Shown here: in pieces, positions 25,749-33,665 of the stretch
How the letters are laid out: each line of letters opens with the position of its first letter
How positions within the stretch are numbered: position 1 is the stretch's first letter
NCBI GenBank assembly: GCA_944381555.1
Contig: CALWLL010000046.1
Location: 1 to 36,792 of the forward strand
Length of the DNA: 36,792 bases
DNA from: an uncultured Agathobacter sp.
GTDB lineage: Bacteria > Bacillota > Clostridia > Lachnospirales > Lachnospiraceae
Direction: 5' to 3'
Position numbers and translations under genes: made by a program
The notes under the pieces: model-generated
Told to the model about the DNA's origin: nothing
The model's input: only the letters and a program-made list of their open reading frames with translations
Database searches by the model: none

Positions 25749-26618
25749 ATGTATAAATCGTTAGAAGAGATTATCATTGCAGAAAGAGAGCAGAATCTTC
25801 CGTTTTGGAAATGTGTTATGAAGGAAGACTGCGTGGAATTAGATATAACAGAAGAAGAATCCTTCAAAAAAATGAAACATATGTATCATGTCATGAAGGA
25901 AGCTGACGAGGCATACGAAGATAATCTGATGTCCCGCAGTGGACTAGCAGGTACGGACGGGAAAAAGATTCATGATGCGAGAATGGCAGGGAAACTGGTT
26001 TGCGGGGATTTTATTGGACGAGTGATGGAAAGAGCTGTTAAGATGGGAGAATCCAACGCATGTATGAAACGGATTGTGGCAGCTCCTACAGCAGGTTCGT
26101 GTGGTGTGATTCCGGCAGTATTTATCAGCGTACAAGAAGAAAAAGGGTATACGGATGACCAGATGACAGAAGCAATGTTTGTAGCAGCCGGGATTGGCGG
26201 CGTCATTGCTCATCGTGCTTTTCTTGCAGGTGCCGCCGGCGGGTGTCAGGCGGAGATTGGCTCTGCTTCATCTATGGCAGCAGGTGCAGTCGCATATCTG
26301 AATGGAGCAGATGCAAAAGGAATTGCACATGCAGCAGCAATTGCAATGAAGAATTTATTGGGACTAGCCTGTGATCCTGTTGCAGGATTAGTAGAAGTAC
26401 CGTGTGTAAAGCGTAATGTGATCGGCGCAGTAAATGCCATGACTGCCTGTGATATGGTATTAGCAGGGGTGATTAGCAAAATTCCGCCGGATGAAGTATT
26501 TGACGCTATGAGGGCTATTGGCAGAAATATGCCGGAAAATATAAGAGAAACAGGAACAGGAGGACTTGCAGCTACTCCAACAGGAGTTGAAATGAGAGAG
26601 CGTATCACATTATTATAG
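25749..26618 (+). CDS. sdaAA: L-serine dehydratase, iron-sulfur dependent, alpha subunit
   Basis: Catalytic half of the same enzyme, 289 residues. The cluster ligands are visible as C166 (AGGCQAEIGSASSMAAGA), C208 (LACDPVAGLVEVPC) and C219. Their spacing (42 and 11) equals that of the cysteines in the structurally known Legionella enzyme. An additional conserved PTAGSCG loop holds C118. It starts 9 bases after sdaAB, behind a GGGGG-containing site. A T-run follows but I see no convincing hairpin. Confidence 0.95.
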   Translation: MYKSLEEIIIAEREQNLPFWKCVMKEDCVELDITEEESFKKMKHMYHVMKEADEAYEDNLMSRSGLAGTDGKKIHDARMAGKLVCGDFIGRVMERAVKMGESNACMKRIVAAPTAGSCGVIPAVFISVQEEKGYTDDQMTEAMFVAAGIGGVIAHRAFLAGAAGGCQAEIGSASSMAAGAVAYLNGADAKGIAHAAAIAMKNLLGLACDPVAGLVEVPCVKRNVIGAVNAMTACDMVLAGVISKIPPDEVFDAMRAIGRNMPENIRETGTGGLAATPTGVEMRERITLL

Positions 26619-26672
26619 AATGACGGAACAGCAGGACGGATTTTTTTCAAAACAGAGAAAAAGGAGAGTACC

Positions 26673-28154
26673 TTGGAGAATATCTTAAAGGAACTATTAG
26701 AGAAACAAAATATAAGAGCGAATTTAAGCGGCTTGAGACAACTGGTAAAAGATGATTTTGTAAAAACACAGATTATATCAATCATTGATGAAAATGAAGA
26801 GATTTTTATTGATTTTTTAAAGAATGATGACGCGAAAACCAGAAAAAATGCAGCATTGCTATTTGGCGATCTGGCATATCAGAAGGCGGCGGAGGCAATA
26901 TATGAAGCATATCTTCTGGAAACTACGCTGTTTGTCAGAGCTTCTTATCTTCAGGCTTTGTCACAGTTAGAGGTAAAAGATAAGTTAGCTGAGCTGAAGC
27001 AACGCTTAAATGAACTGCTTTCTGAGGAACCGGAAGCAGAGAATAAGAAGCATACAGATGAAGAAACCCGTGCGCTTCGGACCATTATTATAGGATATGA
27101 AGGAATCAACCGGCACACGGCGGACATCGAAGGAAAGAAGGTATCCGTTATTCTTTTTACAAACCGAAGTCAAAAGGAAACGGTTAGAAGGACCATAGAT
27201 TGCGGGACTGCAACATTACACCCGCTTGGAGTTTATGTGGAGACAGAGAATCTTCCAAAGCTTTTGGAAGTCCGTACATATCGTGAGATAGTGTTTCCGC
27301 TGAATATTAGAGGCTTTTTGCCTCAAAATCCAATAGAGTGTGCAAGGGCTGTCTGGGAATCTGATATAATGGAAGTCTTAAATAATCTGCACAAAGAAAA
27401 GGGCAGTTACTATTTCCGAATTGAATGTAAAAGCAATATGCAGCTTGAGGAGAGAAGTAATTTTACAAGAAAACTCTCAACAGAATTAGAAATTCTGTCA
27501 AAGGGTGAGTTAATCAATTCTACCAGTGATTACGAAGTGGAACTGCGGCTGATTGCCAATAAAGAAGGAAATTATTATCCGGTTTTACGGCTTTCTACCA
27601 TTAAGAGTAAACGCTTTGCATATCGCAAAAATGCAATTGCTGCATCAATTCATCCTTCTACGGCTGCGCTAATTATGGAGATTGCTGCGCCATATCTGAA
27701 GGAAAATGCACGGATTATGGATCCGTTCTGCGGAGTAGGGACCATGCTGATTGAGCGTGATGAGCGTGTGCCTGCGGGAGAAATGTATGGAACGGATATT
27801 TTTGGCGATGCGGTTACGTTTGCCAGAGAAAATACAGAGATTGCAAAAAAACAGATAAATTATATTCACCGTGATTTTATGGATTTTAAGCACAGGTATC
27901 CGTTCGATGAAATTGTAACCAATATGCCGCTTCGAGGGAAAAAGACGAAGCAGGAGATGGATGACTTTTACAGAAAGTTTTTCGAAAAAGCGAAGGAGAT
28001 TCTGGCAAAAGAAGCAATTATTGTAATGTATACCAATGAATTGGGGTTCGTAAGAAAACAAGTACGTTTGCAGAAAGCCTATTCTCTTTTACAGGAGACC
28101 TGTATGCAGACGAAGAATGATTTTTATCTGTTAATTCTAAGATACAAGGGGTAA
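26673..28154 (+). CDS. Putative SAM-dependent RNA methyltransferase with an N-terminal HEAT-like part
   Basis: 493 residues from a TTG start. Residues 1-about 125 look like two to three HEAT-type helical repeats (KNDDAKTRKNAALLFGDLAYQKAAEAIYEAYL). A middle part (about 130-320) resembles the THUMP-type domains of RNA methyltransferases. The C-terminal domain carries SAM motif I ARIMDPFCGVGTMLIE (about 346) and motif IV, which reads TNMPLRG near 415 instead of the common NPPY. It is closest in layout to the UPF0020/RlmK-TrmN class (inference). A TTG start at 26673 is supported by GGAG upstream. It lies 3 bases before the second GGDEF/EAL gene. The target RNA is unknown. Confidence 0.8.
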   Translation: MENILKELLEKQNIRANLSGLRQLVKDDFVKTQIISIIDENEEIFIDFLKNDDAKTRKNAALLFGDLAYQKAAEAIYEAYLLETTLFVRASYLQALSQLEVKDKLAELKQRLNELLSEEPEAENKKHTDEETRALRTIIIGYEGINRHTADIEGKKVSVILFTNRSQKETVRRTIDCGTATLHPLGVYVETENLPKLLEVRTYREIVFPLNIRGFLPQNPIECARAVWESDIMEVLNNLHKEKGSYYFRIECKSNMQLEERSNFTRKLSTELEILSKGELINSTSDYEVELRLIANKEGNYYPVLRLSTIKSKRFAYRKNAIAASIHPSTAALIMEIAAPYLKENARIMDPFCGVGTMLIERDERVPAGEMYGTDIFGDAVTFARENTEIAKKQINYIHRDFMDFKHRYPFDEIVTNMPLRGKKTKQEMDDFYRKFFEKAKEILAKEAIIVMYTNELGFVRKQVRLQKAYSLLQETCMQTKNDFYLLILRYKG

Positions 28155-28157
28155 GAA

Positions 28158-30776
28158 ATGAACAATAATCTGATTGACACAGATTTACTACAGCGTTTGC
28201 AGGAACATTGCTGCAACGCGAATAATATATATTTAGCGTGTCTGGACAGAGACCGTAACTTTTTAACATCCGTAAATGAGAGCGAAGAGGTAAAGCAGTT
28301 TTTTTCGGCTAGACTACCGCAGAAAGCGCTGAAGAATCTGCTGGATTCTACGGAAATTAGTCAGGTTGAGAGAATTATTGAGGAACCGTTGCCGGTCCCG
28401 TATATAAAACTTTTAAGTATTGTTGTCAGAGTGGATGAGGCTGTTGCCCTTGTCTGGGTGGCGGCGGCAGTGCTGGAGGAACAGCTTAGGGTACAGGAGG
28501 AGATTCCCGATTATATTCGTACCACTACAGAAGAAGATTTTTATAGGACAATTGCCTTTCTGGAGGATATATCGAAGCATTTATTGACGGCAAAGGAGCA
28601 TGAGCTTATGGCAGAAGCGGCAAAAGAGCAGTCTAAGGATTCGGAAGAAAAATACAAAGCACAGATGCATCGCAGCGAGGCTATGACATCAGTGGTACGT
28701 TTACTTGGCTCGGAAGAAAAATTTGACAAACTCGCATATGAAATCATTCAGAAAGTATGTCAGGTTCTTAAAGTAGAGGGCGGATGTTTAATACGTGAAA
28801 ATGAAGACAGGACAGCGCTGGATGTTATATGTGAATATTCATCAAACCGCGATTGGAATGTGAGCAATAAGTTAAATGGCAGGGCAAGACAGAGTGTTCC
28901 GTTTTTTAACGGAAAACCATATATGATTTCTTCGGACTCCATGATGCCGGAGGAGATAGAACAGTTCTTTGCGCAGTATCATATGTCCGCAGGAGTATTC
29001 CAGCCAATTGAGATTAACGGACAATATTTGATGTATCTGTGCCTGTATGAATATGAAAAAGAACGTACATGGACGGTGGAGGATATTAAGTTTATCAGCG
29101 ACATAAGACGTGTAATACAGAGTATTCTGTCCAAGGGAATTACGAAAAATTCTCTTGCAGATTCCTATGCATCGATGGAAGCTATCTTGGAAAATATCGG
29201 ATGCAGCATTTATGTAACAGACTTCGACAGAAAAAATGTACTTTATATGAACCAGAAATTCAAAGAGATGTTTGTGGCAGGGGATGAGGAAGAGAGATTA
29301 AAAGAGTTATTTTTTAAAAATCCGCATCCGGAACGTGAATTTACCTCAAGGGAATACTATGTGACCGAGAGTGGCAGGTGGCTGGATGCCAACCAGACCC
29401 AGATTACATGGGTGGACGGCAGAAAAGTCTGCCTTGGAATGATATACGATATTACGGATAAGAAACTGTATCAGAAGAAGATGGAGAGTCAGATCAGCAA
29501 TGACGCGCTTACCGGAATATATAATCGTATGCGCTGCGAAAAAGATTTGGAAAAATGTATTCGTGACGCAGAGTTGTCGGGAAAAGAAGGGGCTTTCCTT
29601 TGTATTGATTTAGATGACTTTAAAAACATCAATGATGGTTTGGGACATCAGTACGGGGATGCTTTATTAAAGGCAATTGCACATAACTTCCAGCGAATAG
29701 CAGGAATAGAGGATAATTGTTATCGAATCGGCGGAGATGAATTTGCAGTAATCATCCGTGATGAGGAATATGAAGAGTTTGCCCGGATTTGTAAAGATAT
29801 TCAGGCAATTTTTGAAAAACCCTGGTTCTTAAAAGGGGAGGATTATTACTGTACCATGAGTATGGGGGTTGTATGTTTTCCAACCGATGGAAATACAGTA
29901 GATGATTTGATTCGTAAGGCAGACGTGGCGTTGCTGACAGCGAAGAAAAAAGGCAAAAACCGTGTAGAGAACTACAACGAAAAGGTAGAGGACACCTCCT
30001 TTTACCGCCTTGATTTAGAGAAGAATATGCGTCGTGCCACTTTAAACGAATGTAACGAATTTGAAGTATATTACCAGCCGATTATGGATCAGGAAAAAAC
30101 GGATAATCCATGCTGCGGTGCAGAAGCACTTGTAAGATGGAATTCCAGCGAGCTTGGTTTTATTTCACCGGCAGACTTCATTCCGTTAGCAGAATATCTC
30201 GGACTTATTAATCCGATTGGCGATCATGTACTATATCAGGCGGTAAAACGCTGTAAATACTGGAATGATTGCGGACGCCCGGATTATAAAATAAATGTCA
30301 ATTTGTCGGTTATTCAGCTATTACAAAATGACTTTGTAAAAAAACTCAGGCGTATATTGGACAAGACCAAAATCAATCCGAAGAATGTGACCTTAGAGGT
30401 GACGGAAAGCCTTGCAATTAACGATATGGAACGGATAAAGAAGATTTTGGACCAGATTAAAAAATTGGGCGTTAAGGTTGCACTAGATGACTTTGGCACA
30501 GGATATTCTTCATTGAATCATATCCGTGAGATGCCGATTGATGTAATTAAGATAGACCGTTGCTTTGTAGAAAACCTTTCAGAGGACGAGTTTTCCGGTG
30601 CTTTTGTAAAAATGGTATCTGAGTTGGCGAAGACCATCGGTGTAACTGTCTGTGTAGAAGGTGTGGAGCAGAAAAAGCAGATAGAGGCCTTAAAAGGAAT
30701 GAATGTAAGACTTATACAGGGATATTACTATGGCAAGCCGATGCCGGTTGAGGAATTTGAGAAAATTTACTTGTAG
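28158..30776 (+). CDS. Cyclic-di-GMP protein with GAF, PAS, GGDEF and EAL domains
   Basis: 872 residues, soluble. The N-terminal about 115 residues are unrecognised; a helical linker (about 115-165) leads to a GAF-like domain (about 170-315), a PAS-like domain (about 325-435), GGDEF (about 440-605) and EAL (about 615-870). The cyclase motif GGDEF is intact at 525-529, and no RxxD inhibition site precedes it. EAL is intact at 656-658 (GAEALVRW), with NVNLS, EVTES, DDFGTGYSS, KIDRC, EGVE and QGYYYG kept. Both activities are therefore possible. It sits 3 bases after the methyltransferase gene. This is the second such protein in the window. Confidence 0.93.
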   Translation: MNNNLIDTDLLQRLQEHCCNANNIYLACLDRDRNFLTSVNESEEVKQFFSARLPQKALKNLLDSTEISQVERIIEEPLPVPYIKLLSIVVRVDEAVALVWVAAAVLEEQLRVQEEIPDYIRTTTEEDFYRTIAFLEDISKHLLTAKEHELMAEAAKEQSKDSEEKYKAQMHRSEAMTSVVRLLGSEEKFDKLAYEIIQKVCQVLKVEGGCLIRENEDRTALDVICEYSSNRDWNVSNKLNGRARQSVPFFNGKPYMISSDSMMPEEIEQFFAQYHMSAGVFQPIEINGQYLMYLCLYEYEKERTWTVEDIKFISDIRRVIQSILSKGITKNSLADSYASMEAILENIGCSIYVTDFDRKNVLYMNQKFKEMFVAGDEEERLKELFFKNPHPEREFTSREYYVTESGRWLDANQTQITWVDGRKVCLGMIYDITDKKLYQKKMESQISNDALTGIYNRMRCEKDLEKCIRDAELSGKEGAFLCIDLDDFKNINDGLGHQYGDALLKAIAHNFQRIAGIEDNCYRIGGDEFAVIIRDEEYEEFARICKDIQAIFEKPWFLKGEDYYCTMSMGVVCFPTDGNTVDDLIRKADVALLTAKKKGKNRVENYNEKVEDTSFYRLDLEKNMRRATLNECNEFEVYYQPIMDQEKTDNPCCGAEALVRWNSSELGFISPADFIPLAEYLGLINPIGDHVLYQAVKRCKYWNDCGRPDYKINVNLSVIQLLQNDFVKKLRRILDKTKINPKNVTLEVTESLAINDMERIKKILDQIKKLGVKVALDDFGTGYSSLNHIREMPIDVIKIDRCFVENLSEDEFSGAFVKMVSELAKTIGVTVCVEGVEQKKQIEALKGMNVRLIQGYYYGKPMPVEEFEKIYL

Positions 30777-30803
30777 AAAATGCATAAAATCCGAAAATAG
30801 CTA

Positions 30804-30832
30804 TTGACATTCAAATTATCATTTGATATTAT
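30804..30832 (+). promoter_or_regulatory. Promoter of the first tRNA-Leu gene
   Basis: TTGACA (30804-30809), a 17-base spacer and TATTAT (30827-30832) form a strong sigma-A type promoter. A small hairpin CTGTGGGA / TCTCACAG follows in the leader before the tRNA. Confidence 0.8.
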
Positions 30833-30869
30833 AATCAAGTCGCTGTGGGAATTATCTCACAGGGAATAT

Positions 30870-30954
30870 GCGGAAGTGTCGGAACTGGCAGACGAGCAAG
30901 ACTAAGGATCTTGTGACTATTGCAGTCGTGTGGGTTCAAGTCCCATCTTCCGCA
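30870..30954 (+). tRNA. tRNA-Leu, anticodon AAG
   Basis: A class II tRNA of 85 bases with a long variable arm. Acceptor GCGGAAG pairs with CTTCCGC; the T-arm contains GGTTCAAGTCCC. The anticodon stem CAAGA/TCTTG encloses the loop CTAAGGA, giving AAG, which reads CUU (and CUC/CUA if A34 is deaminated to inosine). The CCA end is not encoded. The call of Leu follows from anticodon and class II shape. Confidence 0.92.
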
Positions 30955-31000
30955 TTTAAATGAAACGAAAAGGGGCTGTAAAAAAACTTCCCTAAAAGAA

Positions 31001-31036
31001 AAATCGCTGAGGTTGTGAGACTTCAGCGATTTTTTG
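31001..31036 (+). terminator. Terminator after the first tRNA-Leu
   Basis: AAATCGCTGAGGT (31001-31013) pairs with ACTTCAGCGATTT (31020-31032), one G-U pair, loop of 6, followed by a T-run. The surrounding sequence GGGGCTGTAAAAAAAC just upstream looks like an insertion-sequence end. Confidence 0.8.
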
Positions 31037-31113
31037 GTATAATTAATTATGCTAATAACTAATTATCACAATAACTACCCTACACAAAAATAGTTGAAAG
31101 GATTTAGTACCCT

Positions 31114-31644
31114 ATGATTTTTTTGGAAACAGAAAGGCTAATTCTCCGCAATCTAAAAGCAGAGGATGCAGCTATTATGCATGACTACCGAAACAACGAA
31201 GTCTGTGCAAAGTATCAGCGTGGGCAGACAAAGGATTATGATGGTATTGTTGGCTTAGTTGAAAAAAGAAAAAGCGATATGTTTGGTGTGGATGCTCCAT
31301 TTATGTTTGCGGTAGCTTTAAAAGATACAGATGAGATGGTTGGTGAAATCGTTGTTATGCCGGAGGATGGAACAATTTCTCTGGGCTATACTTTCTCTTA
31401 TCGCCATCACCGAAAGGGCTATGCTTACGAGAGTTTATCAGCCCTCATAAATCTGCTCCACAAGACTTATCCAACTTGGGATTTTATCAGCTTTACAGAG
31501 CCAGAGAATATACCGAGTATGAATCTGCTTTTGAAGCTAGGATACAACAATATGGGCTATATCCCTTGTATGGAGTCCCAAGTCATTGGAAAGTGGACAA
31601 ACCCTGCGACGGAGAAAGAAATTGCCGGTGCTGTTCAAAAGTAA
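31114..31644 (+). CDS. GNAT N-acetyltransferase, RimJ/RimL-like
   Basis: 176 residues with the Acetyltransf_3 type layout: N-terminal LETERLILRNLKAEDA, then the acetyl-CoA loop region YRHHRKGYAYESLSALI (the Q/R-x-x-G-x-G/A pattern is present as HRKGYA) and a C-terminal PENIPSMNLLLKLGYNNMGY. The acceptor may be a protein N-terminus, amine or antibiotic; it is unknown. The ATG at 31114 follows AAAGGA with a longer-than-usual spacing. It is separated by 156 bases from the leader of the next acetyltransferase gene. Confidence 0.85.
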   Translation: MIFLETERLILRNLKAEDAAIMHDYRNNEVCAKYQRGQTKDYDGIVGLVEKRKSDMFGVDAPFMFAVALKDTDEMVGEIVVMPEDGTISLGYTFSYRHHRKGYAYESLSALINLLHKTYPTWDFISFTEPENIPSMNLLLKLGYNNMGYIPCMESQVIGKWTNPATEKEIAGAVQK

Positions 31645-31730
31645 AGTGTGACAACTGAATTTTATTAAATTGGTATCAACATCAGTATAGATGTGTGAAT
31701 ACAAATCTATTACAGAAAGGGTGATTTTTT

Positions 31731-31769
31731 ATGAAGATGAATCGTGTATGGAGGGTTCACGCTTCCTAA
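31731..31769 (+). CDS. 12-codon leader peptide upstream of an acetyltransferase operon
   Basis: The frame MKMNRVWRVHAS ends with TAA. It has its own ribosome site, AAAGGGTG (31716-31723), 7 bases before the ATG. Its codons 7-9 (TGG AGG GTT) form one arm of a hairpin, and its stop codon overlaps the start of the other arm. It is too short to be a normal gene; its position and the alternative hairpins that follow suggest a regulatory leader as in erm and cat genes. Expression is not proven. Confidence 0.6.
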   Translation: MKMNRVWRVHAS

Positions 31770-31793
31770 CCCTCCGAATCAATATTTTGGAGG
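31750..31793 (+). promoter_or_regulatory. Mutually exclusive hairpins that can hide the acetyltransferase ribosome site
   Basis: Segment 1 GGAGGGTT (31750-31757) pairs perfectly with AACCCTCC (31768-31775), loop of 10. CCTCCGAA (31771-31778), which shares the middle segment, can instead pair with TTTGGAGG (31786-31793) with one G-U pair, loop of 7. The GGAGG of that last segment is the ribosome site of the gene starting at 31801. Only one of the two stems can form at a time. Translation or stalling in the leader peptide would decide which one forms. Confidence 0.65.
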
Positions 31794-31800
31794 AAACAAA

Positions 31801-32301
31801 ATGGAAAAACAAATTACCATCCGTGAGACAATCACGGAAAAAGATGTTCCTATTGTAATCAAAGTTCTTGCAGAGCCAGAGGACTGGCAGCTCGAAAAGC
31901 TGGAGAATGGTTTTTTGAAAGAAATTGGAGAACAACCGCCTTCGGAGGAACAATGGGCACAACTTTCCCAAGCTATCCGTGATGGAAGAATTACATTTTT
32001 CTTTGCTATGCGTGGCTATCGGGCGGTTGGAATGTGTAGTGTTGTTAAGCATTTTTCAACCTTTGCCTGTACGGATACGGGCGTATTTGAGGATTTCTAT
32101 GTAGAGCCAGCATTTCGCAAAAAAGGCATTGCAAGGATGCTTGTCCAAGCTGCTCAGAACTGGAGCCGTGAACAAGGGCTTTCCAGTTTGACTGTCTGCT
32201 GTGCTCCATGCGACGAGCAAATGTATCAGTCGCTTGGCTTTAACGCTCAGCTTGGAAAAACATTTGCAAAGATAAACTATCTTATGGAGGAAACTCAATG
32301 A
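31801..32301 (+). CDS. GNAT N-acetyltransferase under leader control
   Basis: 166 residues with the core GNAT acetyl-CoA motif VEPAFRKKGIARMLVQAA (R/Q-x-x-G-x-A pattern) preceded by FEDFYV and followed by LTVCCAPCDEQMYQSLGFN. The acceptor substrate is unknown; the attenuator-like leader makes a drug- or stress-inducible acetyltransferase an attractive inference. The start is fixed by GGAGG at 31789-31793, 7 bases before ATG. An ORF beginning earlier at 31744 only reads through the leader. The stop overlaps the next start by 4 bases (ATGA). Confidence 0.88.
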   Translation: MEKQITIRETITEKDVPIVIKVLAEPEDWQLEKLENGFLKEIGEQPPSEEQWAQLSQAIRDGRITFFFAMRGYRAVGMCSVVKHFSTFACTDTGVFEDFYVEPAFRKKGIARMLVQAAQNWSREQGLSSLTVCCAPCDEQMYQSLGFNAQLGKTFAKINYLMEETQ

Positions 32302-32749
32302 TTACAGTTAGAGAAACGAAAGAAGCGGCTTCGCTAAGCTCCGGTTTCCTGATGGGTTGCATCAGTCTGATGAGGATATGAAAGATTGGTATGCGTGGAT
32401 TGAATCTGCAAGACCGAATGTAAATCACTATTCCATTTTCGATGGAGACACTTACTGCGGTGAATCCTTCTATGAGATTGACCCGGAGCATAACTGTCGT
32501 GCAGCATTGGATATAAAGCTATTCTCCTTTGCACGGGGAAAAGGAATTGCATCGCAAGGATTGTCATATGCCATCGCCGAAGCGTTCAAGAACGAGGCAA
32601 CTGCCGTATGGGTTGATCCGAATCCCCAAAATGAAAAGGCGATTGCTTTGTATAAACGCTTAGGCTTTCTTGAGAAGGCTATGCCGGATTATTTGCAGAG
32701 TGATGAAAATGAGTCCTTGTATTTTGAATTAACACGCAACGATATTTAA
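32298..32749 (+). pseudogene. GNAT N-acetyltransferase broken by a one-base frameshift
   Basis: Translation should start at ATG 32298, which follows GGAGG at 32286-32290 and overlaps the previous stop. That frame gives MITVRETKEAASL and then runs out at a TGA near 32376. The conserved remainder, LRFPDGLHQSDEDM and FARGKGIASQGLSYAIAEAF with PNPQNEKAIALYKRLGF, lies in another frame ending at 32749. Adding one base near 32334-32336 would restore a product of about 150 residues. The break is a deletion, a sequencing error or, less likely, a programmed shift. A shorter product from ATG 32378 cannot be excluded. The acetyl-CoA motif RGKGIA is intact in the downstream frame. Confidence 0.75.
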
Positions 32750-32760
32750 TTAGCTCAGCG

Positions 32761-32784
32761 GTGGGGGCCAGCAATGGCTCCCAC
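32761..32784. repeat. Hairpin after the frameshifted acetyltransferase gene
   Basis: GTGGGGGCCA pairs with TGGCTCCCAC over a GCAA loop, 10 base pairs with one G-U. No T-run follows. It stands between two convergent transcripts next to a longer hairpin. Confidence 0.5.
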
Positions 32785-32789
32785 AACAA

Positions 32790-32832
32790 AGCCCCTGCTG
32801 TTTTACCATGCAAAAGTAAAACAGCAGGGGCT
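32790..32832. terminator. Long perfect hairpin between convergent genes
   Basis: AGCCCCTGCTGTTTTAC (32790-32806) and GTAAAACAGCAGGGGCT (32816-32832) form a perfect 17-base stem with a 9-base loop. ATTTCTC follows on the plus strand and TTTGTTG on the minus strand, so it can act in either direction, ending the acetyltransferase operon and backing up the bioY end. Confidence 0.75.
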
Positions 32833-32876
32833 ATTTCTCTATTCTGTTCATAGCTTATACTCTTTCTCTATGTAAA

Positions 32877-32904
32877 CACCGCCGGAAATCCGGCAGTGCG
32901 GTGG
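32877..32904 (-). terminator. Nested hairpin just after bioY
   Basis: CACCGC and GCGGTG enclose CGG-AAAT-CCG, so that the whole tract folds back on itself. It lies immediately after the bioY stop on the minus strand, but the following T-run is short (TTTAC). Confidence 0.4.
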
Positions 32905-32910
32905 TCAAAG

Positions 32911-33525
32911 CTATCTTTCTCTGTTCTGGGACTTCTTTCGTGTTCCTTGTTGCTTGCTCTCTGCCTGTAACCTCAGTATAGGAAATAAGCGTCGTGCCAA
33001 AGCCAATGCAAGTCCAAGTTTAATCAGATCGGGAATAATAAACGGTATTACGCACCAGGCAAGAACCATCGCAAGGCCCACGACTCCATTTGATTGAGTG
33101 TAGACAATCATATACCACATGGTTCCAAAAGAGTAACACACAGCTAGTCCAATAACCATAGCAAGGATTTCTACCCACTGTTTTTTTCCAAAGAAATGCA
33201 CGATTAGCCAGTAGACCAGCCCCATAAAAATGAAACCAATAATATATCCGCCTGTGTTTCCAAGGAGAATACCGATTCCGGAAGAAAATTGAGAAAATAC
33301 CGGAAGGCCAACCGCCCCGAGCAGTACATATACGATAATTGCTGTTGTCCCACGCTTGCCGCCCAAAACTGACAAAACGAAGAATACAGCGAAAGTTTGC
33401 ATTGTAAACGGTACAGTAGTTGGTATGCTTATCCAAGAGCATATAGAAATCAGAACTGCCCCTAATGCGATGTAAACTAAGTCAATCGTTCTAAATTTCT
33501 TCTTCATCCCTTTTGTATTATTCAT
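32911..33525 (-). CDS. bioY: Biotin transporter BioY
   Basis: Substrate-binding membrane subunit for biotin uptake; it works alone or with the shared ECF energy module EcfA/EcfT, which is not encoded here. It has 204 residues with about six membrane segments, and the conserved VPFTMQTFAVFF and GNTGGYIIGF stretches. A basic tail ends the protein. The ATG at 33525 follows CGGAGG. The promoter is overlapped by a long inverted repeat that fits a BirA operator, so expression should fall when biotin is plentiful. The biotin ligase gene follows upstream on the same strand with its own region. Confidence 0.93.
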   Translation of the reverse strand: MNNTKGMKKKFRTIDLVYIALGAVLISICSWISIPTTVPFTMQTFAVFFVLSVLGGKRGTTAIIVYVLLGAVGLPVFSQFSSGIGILLGNTGGYIIGFIFMGLVYWLIVHFFGKKQWVEILAMVIGLAVCYSFGTMWYMIVYTQSNGVVGLAMVLAWCVIPFIIPDLIKLGLALALARRLFPILRLQAESKQQGTRKKSQNRER

Positions 33526-33572
33526 AGAAAACCTCCGTACTCATTGTTTTCGTGGATATCTTTATAACCTTC

Positions 33573-33634
33573 GTTATAGCAGATAACCGCCCAATTGTCA
33601 ACCTATTATAACAAAAGGGTTGACAATTGGGCGG
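33573..33634 (-). promoter_or_regulatory. bioY promoter with an overlapping BirA operator
   Basis: CCGCCCAATTGTCAACC (33587-33603) and GGTTGACAATTGGGCGG (33618-33634) form a perfect 17-base inverted repeat with a 14-base spacer. The inner TTGTCAACC-N14-GGTTGACAA matches the BirA operator type seen in Firmicutes and E. coli (TTGTAAACC-N15/16-GGTTTACAA, recalled). On the minus strand TTGACA (plus 33596-33601), a 17-base spacer and TATAAC (plus 33573-33578) make a promoter whose -35 lies inside the operator. BirA binding should block it. Confidence 0.85.
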
Positions 33635-33665
33635 CGATAGAATAATTTCTTGTATGTATCTGCTT

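Noticed and set aside
32751-32785. TTAGCTCAGCGGTGG looks like a tRNA D-arm
   Set aside because: No acceptor stem, anticodon arm or T-arm follows; the next bases form a plain hairpin instead.
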